Position numbers and translations under genes: made by a program. Positions 60,305 to 64,000 of a DNA stretch of 64,000 nucleotides are shown here, one piece after another. How positions within the stretch are numbered: the stretch's first letter is position 1; each line of letters opens with the position of its first letter. Source of the stretch: Alphaproteobacteria bacterium (GTDB taxonomy: Bacteria > Pseudomonadota > Alphaproteobacteria > MPNO01 > UBA830); contig JAJEBT010000171.1 in assembly GCA_022822405.1 (NCBI GenBank), forward strand, positions 1 through 64,000, in the 5' to 3' direction. The notes under the pieces are model-generated. The model saw nothing but the letters and a program-made list of their open reading frames with translations. It did not search any database and was not told the DNA's origin.

Positions 60305-62179
60305 ATGGCTACGAACATGGCTGAGATAGGCGTCGCGCCCCAACGAGAGCGCGAGGCCCTCGATTCCGTAGTGATCCGGTTCGCCGGGGACTCCGGTGAC
60401 GGCATGCAGCTGACAGGCACGCAATTCACCCAGTCGACCGCGCTGATGGGCAACGACCTTGCGACGTTTCCCGACTTTCCCGCCGAGATCCGCGCGCCAG
60501 CCGGCACCACGTTCGGCGTGTCGGCCTTCCAGATCAACTTCGCGTCCTACGACATCCAGACGCCCGGAGACGATCCCGACGTGCTGGTCGCGATGAATCC
60601 GGCAGCGCTGAAGGTCCACCTCAGGGACGTGCCCAAGGGCGGCACGCTGGTCATCAACACCGACGCCTTCACCCCCCGCAACATCACGCGCGCCGGCTAC
60701 GACGCCAATCCCCTCGAGGACGGGACTCTCGACAACTACGTCGTGATCACGGTCGAGATGAACAAGCTGACCAACGCGGCCGTCGCCGATTGCGGCGTCT
60801 CCTCCAAGGAAGCCACCCGCGCCAAGAATTTCTGGGCGCTCGGGCTGATGTGCTGGATGTATGACCGCGACAGGCAGCCGACCATCGACTGGGTGAACCA
60901 GAGATTCGCCAAGGTCTCCCACATCGCCTCGGCCAACATCGCGGCGCTGAATGCCGGCCACGCCTATGGCGAAACGGTCGAACTGCCGTCGGGCGCCGGA
61001 GCCTACAAGGTCGCCCGCGCCGACGTGCGGCCCGGCACCTATCGCGCCGTGACCGGAACCGAGGCGATCGCCTGGGGGCTGGTGACCGGCGCCCACAAGG
61101 CGGGTCTGCCATTGTTCCTCGGATCCTACCCGATCACCCCGGCCTCGGCGCTTCTCCACACGCTCACCAACTTGAAGCAGTACGGAGTCACCACCTTCCA
61201 GGCCGAGGACGAGATCGCTGCCGTATGTTCGGCGATCGGCGCCTCCTATTCCGGTTCCATCGGCGTCACCTCGTCATCCGGGCCCGGTGTCGCGCTCAAG
61301 ACCGAAGCCATCGGCCTCGCCCTGGTCACCGAACTACCGCTGGTGATCGTGAACAGCCAGCGCGGCGGCCCGTCGACCGGGCTTCCCACCAAGACCGAGC
61401 AATCGGATCTCAACCAGGCCGTGTTCGGGCGCAACGCCGACACGCCGCTTCCCGTCGTCGCCTCGGCGACCGCTGGCGACTGTTTCGAGACGGCAATCGA
61501 GGCGGTACGGCTCGCGGTTACCTACATGACACCGGTGATCCTGCTCACCGACGGCTATCTCGCCAACGCCGCCGAGCCATGGGAGATACCGGATGTCGAC
61601 GAGATCCCGGACTTCAAGGTCGCGTTCCGCACCGACCCGGAGGGCTTCCATCCCTATCTTCGCAACGAAGAAACGCTGGCGCGGAACTGGGCGATTCCCG
61701 GAACGCCGGGCCTGATGCACCGGATCGGGGGTATCGAGAAGGACTACGACACCGGCCACATCTCCTACGATTCGGACAACCACCACCGGATGACGAAGGT
61801 GCGCGCAGCCAAGATCGACGGCATCGCCAGGGACATTCCCGAACAGGCAGTCGCCACCGGCGAGGATCACGGCCGACTCGCCGTGGTCGGATGGGGCTCG
61901 ACGTTTGGCGCGATCAACCAGGCCGTCAAGCGCTGCCGCTCCGACGGCGTCGACGTGTCGCACATTCACATCCGCCATATTTGGCCCCTGCCTACAAATC
62001 TCGGAGAGCTGCTTGCGCGGTTCGACAGGGTCATGGTTCCGGAAATGAACAACGGCCAGCTGGTCCACCTGCTGCGCAGCAGGTACCTGGTCGACGCGGA
62101 AAGCGTCACGCAGATATCGGGACAACCCTTCAAGGTCTCCACCCTGGACCAGGAAATCCGCAAGCGAGTGGAAGGATAG
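60305..62179 (+). CDS. korA: 2-oxoacid:ferredoxin oxidoreductase, fused gamma-alpha subunit (KorA)
   Basis: 624 aa. The N-terminal gamma domain (FAGDSGDGMQLTG to about residue 190) is joined to the alpha domain with GSYPITPAS, TFQAEDEIAAVC, SSGPGVALKTEA and RGGPSTGLPTKTEQ, then a C-terminal transketolase-like domain. With KorB it decarboxylates a 2-oxo acid (2-oxoglutarate is likeliest) to acyl-CoA, reducing ferredoxin. I keep ATG 60305; ATG 60317 is an alternative. It is divergent from the ferredoxin-dependent reductase operon, which could use the electrons. It may equally serve the TCA cycle. Confidence 0.93.
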   Translation: MATNMAEIGVAPQREREALDSVVIRFAGDSGDGMQLTGTQFTQSTALMGNDLATFPDFPAEIRAPAGTTFGVSAFQINFASYDIQTPGDDPDVLVAMNPAALKVHLRDVPKGGTLVINTDAFTPRNITRAGYDANPLEDGTLDNYVVITVEMNKLTNAAVADCGVSSKEATRAKNFWALGLMCWMYDRDRQPTIDWVNQRFAKVSHIASANIAALNAGHAYGETVELPSGAGAYKVARADVRPGTYRAVTGTEAIAWGLVTGAHKAGLPLFLGSYPITPASALLHTLTNLKQYGVTTFQAEDEIAAVCSAIGASYSGSIGVTSSSGPGVALKTEAIGLALVTELPLVIVNSQRGGPSTGLPTKTEQSDLNQAVFGRNADTPLPVVASATAGDCFETAIEAVRLAVTYMTPVILLTDGYLANAAEPWEIPDVDEIPDFKVAFRTDPEGFHPYLRNEETLARNWAIPGTPGLMHRIGGIEKDYDTGHISYDSDNHHRMTKVRAAKIDGIARDIPEQAVATGEDHGRLAVVGWGSTFGAINQAVKRCRSDGVDVSHIHIRHIWPLPTNLGELLARFDRVMVPEMNNGQLVHLLRSRYLVDAESVTQISGQPFKVSTLDQEIRKRVEG

Positions 62180-62183
62180 CGCC

Positions 62184-63218
62184 ATGAACGTCCAGACACC
62201 GGTCGAGAAGCTTCGGCCGGCAGACTACGCCTCCGACCAGGAAGTCCGGTGGTGTCCCGGCTGCGGCGATTACGCCATTATCAAGGGCGTCCATCGCACC
62301 TTGGCCGAGCTTCAGATCCCGCTCGAGAATCTCGTGTTCTTCTCCGGTATCGGCTGCGCTGCACGCTTCCCCTACTACATGGCGTCCTACGGCTTCCACA
62401 CCATTCACGGCCGCGCGCCGGCGCTCGCCACCGGCGCCAAACTCGCCAACCCGGAGCTCGACATCTGGCTGGTAATGGGCGACGGCGATGCGCTCTCGAT
62501 CGGCGGCAACCACACCGTCCACGCGTTGCGCCGCAATGTCGACATCAACATGCTGCTCTTCAACAACGAGATCTACGGACTCACCAAGGGCCAGTATTCA
62601 CCCACCAGCCGGCTCGGGACACGCTCGCCCTCGACTCCCCAGGGCTCAGTCGATTCGCCCCTGAACGCCTGCAGCCTCGCGCTCGGCGCCGGCGGCCGCT
62701 TCGTCGCGCGCACCTTCGACACCAACCAGAAACACATGCCGGACGTGCTCAAGGCCGCCCATGCCCACAAGGGGGCCTCATTCGTCGAGATCATCCAGAA
62801 CTGCATCGTCTACAACGACGGCGCGTTCGAGGGCTGGACCAACAAGTCGGTCGTCCTCGACAACACGATTTCGGTCGAGCACGGAAAGCCGCTCGTCTTC
62901 GGCAAGGACGGCAACAAGGGGATCGCGCGCAGCGAGGACGGATTCGGCATTCGCGTGGTCGAGATCGGCGAGAACGGCGTCACCGAGGACGATGTCCTGG
63001 TCCACGACCACGGCAACCGGATTCTCGCCATGATGCTCGCCGACATGGAGCAGCCCGAGTTCCCGGTCGCTCTCGGCGTCCTCTATTGCAACCCCGGCGA
63101 GCCCTATGACGAGGCGGTGACCAGCCAGCTCGCCGAAATCCGCGCGTCGACACCCGCGGGTTCGCTCAACGACATGCTGCGCAAGGGCCGCACCTGGACC
63201 GTCACCGAAGGAACATGA
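62184..63218 (+). CDS. korB: 2-oxoacid:ferredoxin oxidoreductase beta subunit (KorB)
   Basis: 344 aa. Cys24 and Cys27 (WCPGCGDY) and the Cys of SGIGCAARFPYY are cluster ligands. The thiamine diphosphate site is GDGDALSIGGNH with FNNEIYGLTKGQYSPTS. It pairs with KorA to make an alpha2beta2 enzyme. It starts 4 nt after korA. There is no ferredoxin gene beside it. Confidence 0.94.
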   Translation: MNVQTPVEKLRPADYASDQEVRWCPGCGDYAIIKGVHRTLAELQIPLENLVFFSGIGCAARFPYYMASYGFHTIHGRAPALATGAKLANPELDIWLVMGDGDALSIGGNHTVHALRRNVDINMLLFNNEIYGLTKGQYSPTSRLGTRSPSTPQGSVDSPLNACSLALGAGGRFVARTFDTNQKHMPDVLKAAHAHKGASFVEIIQNCIVYNDGAFEGWTNKSVVLDNTISVEHGKPLVFGKDGNKGIARSEDGFGIRVVEIGENGVTEDDVLVHDHGNRILAMMLADMEQPEFPVALGVLYCNPGEPYDEAVTSQLAEIRASTPAGSLNDMLRKGRTWTVTEGT

Positions 63219-63266
63219 CCGCGGCCCGGTGAGGCTGCCATCCGGGCGGCACAGCGGGAACCGGGT

Positions 63267-63821
63267 TCAGCCGGGTTTCCTGAGAGCGTGTAAGGGCCGG
63301 AAATTCCGGACCGTGCAGGAAGGCGGCGCGGCAAGCTTCCAAGGCGGGCCAACGCGGACGCCGCGTTCGGCTATCGTGCGGTCGAGACCGATCACTTCCA
63401 GGGCGGCAAAGGCGTCCGGCAGCGCCAGCGCCGACGGATCGAGGCGATCGAGGACCGTCAGTACCGCGCCGTCGCCGTCGGGACCACCGCCTCCGGACAC
63501 CACCTCGAGCGCGCCGGCTTCTCCTTGCAACAAGTTGCGGTCCCAGTTCTGCATGCGTTCGCGAAATTCCTCCGGGACCGAGAGCCGTCCCGCCCTGGTC
63601 CGATAGGACGGCCTTTCGAGAACCTCGGCGTCGGCAAGGCGGTAAACGGCGAGGAACGGCGCCCTCTCCTCTTCCAGACACTCGAATCTCTGCGCCGAGA
63701 GAAAGCCCGGTATTGTCAGGAGCATCGAGATGTGGCGCTCATAGAAGCCGTCATAGGCGGCGCGTCCCGGCCCGTCGCGGTCGGGGTAGGCCATCTCGAC
63801 CATGTAGAAGACGTCCGTCAC
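63267..63821 (-). CDS. Conserved hypothetical protein with dimeric alpha/beta-barrel features
   Basis: About 184 aa. I do not recognise a named family. The N-terminal half (DVFYMVEMAYPDRDG…FYERHISMLLTIPGF…QRFE, then FLAVYRL) looks like a ferredoxin-like EthD/DUF4286-type barrel; the second half (GAVLTVLDRLDPSAL…) may be a degenerate second barrel repeat. GTG 63821 is chosen, as the extension to 63995 is low-complexity and unlike protein; ATG 63803 is possible. It is convergent with korB, 48 nt between stops. EthD-like proteins often help with unstable ring intermediates, which would fit, but this is inference. Confidence 0.6.
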   Translation of the reverse strand: MTDVFYMVEMAYPDRDGPGRAAYDGFYERHISMLLTIPGFLSAQRFECLEEERAPFLAVYRLADAEVLERPSYRTRAGRLSVPEEFRERMQNWDRNLLQGEAGALEVVSGGGGPDGDGAVLTVLDRLDPSALALPDAFAALEVIGLDRTIAERGVRVGPPWKLAAPPSCTVRNFRPLHALRKPG

Positions 63822-64000
63822 CGGAGCCGATCCGGCGCCGGCGCAAAACCCTGTCGCGTCATCTCTTCCCGTTCCTTTTCCGTCACCGCAACCGTGCCGT
63901 GCCGGCCGCGATCTGTCCACCATATCGGGGATCCGTGCCGCGACCGAGCTTGCGGAAACACTTGAGGCGACCCGGGGCCGCACGTCACGCTGCAAAGATA

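Noticed and set aside
1-64000. CRISPR arrays, tRNA genes, insertion sequences, phage integrase or att repeats
   Set aside because: Looked for in all intergenic stretches by eye and found none; short degenerate copies could still be missed without a search tool.

Overview
This is a GC-rich (roughly two-thirds G+C by eye), gene-dense 64 kb stretch of a bacterial chromosome or large replicon. I read it as an alphaproteobacterium, with genus unresolved. The reasons are the codon bias, the abundance of TRAP and tripartite tricarboxylate (TTT) transporters, CaiB/BaiF CoA-transferases and hydantoinase A/B (HyuA/HyuB) enzymes, and several promoter-like boxes close to the alphaproteobacterial form TTGAC-N10-14-GCTANAWC. 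I saw no phage, IS element, CRISPR array, tRNA or rRNA. I also saw no dedicated transcription regulator outside the toxin-antitoxin modules.

Layout. 1-2.3 kb: the 3' end of a hyuB and a convergent Na+/alanine-type symporter, separated by a 12-bp stem hairpin. 2.7-10.9 kb: alpha/beta hydrolase, MBL-fold hydrolase, maleylacetate-reductase-like dehydrogenase with a degraded metal site, MmgE/PrpD protein and a complete TRAP transporter. 11.2-13.6 kb: HicBA and a Fic protein. 14.0-27.5 kb: one long + strand block: hyuAB, acyl-CoA dehydrogenase, split B12-dependent acyl-CoA mutase, two CoA-transferases, a citryl-CoA-lyase-like enzyme and the TTT transporter tctCBA. It looks like uptake, CoA activation, carbon-skeleton rearrangement and C-C cleavage of a carboxylic acid. 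27.8-29.6 kb: an AbiEi-like/HipA fusion with a palindromic operator over its own start. 30.2-35.7 kb: a tightly overlapping - strand operon (quinone oxidoreductase, hyuA, hyuB, DUF1989). 36.1-36.8 kb: a VapC/Phd-type TA pair. 37.3-39.9 kb: AtzG-like subunit, amidase and a crotonase lacking both classical catalytic glutamates. 39.9-46.2 kb (-): CoA-transferase, Rieske oxygenase, SDR, EamA exporter and a TRAP permease pair without a binding protein, next to a hyuB remnant.

46.8-63.2 kb is the most coherent block. It encodes an isochorismatase-type hydrolase, an enamidase, two molybdenum hydroxylase large subunits (one fused to its 2Fe-2S domain and followed by an FAD subunit), a 6-hydroxynicotinate-reductase-like protein, a UPF0280 (ApbE-fold) protein, two PF06684 proteins and an alpha/beta hydrolase. 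Divergent from the hydroxylase/reductase operon lies korAB, a 2-oxoacid:ferredoxin oxidoreductase. Together these suggest reductive degradation of nicotinate or a related N-heteroaromatic: Mo-dependent ring hydroxylation, ferredoxin-driven ring reduction, then hydrolytic ring opening. This resembles the Eubacterium barkeri nicotinate route but sits in a proteobacterial background with extra uncharacterised partners.

The TA and Fic modules sit at the borders between metabolic blocks. With four HyuA/B loci (one truncated by the window edge, one a remnant), this suggests a catabolic region assembled from modules.
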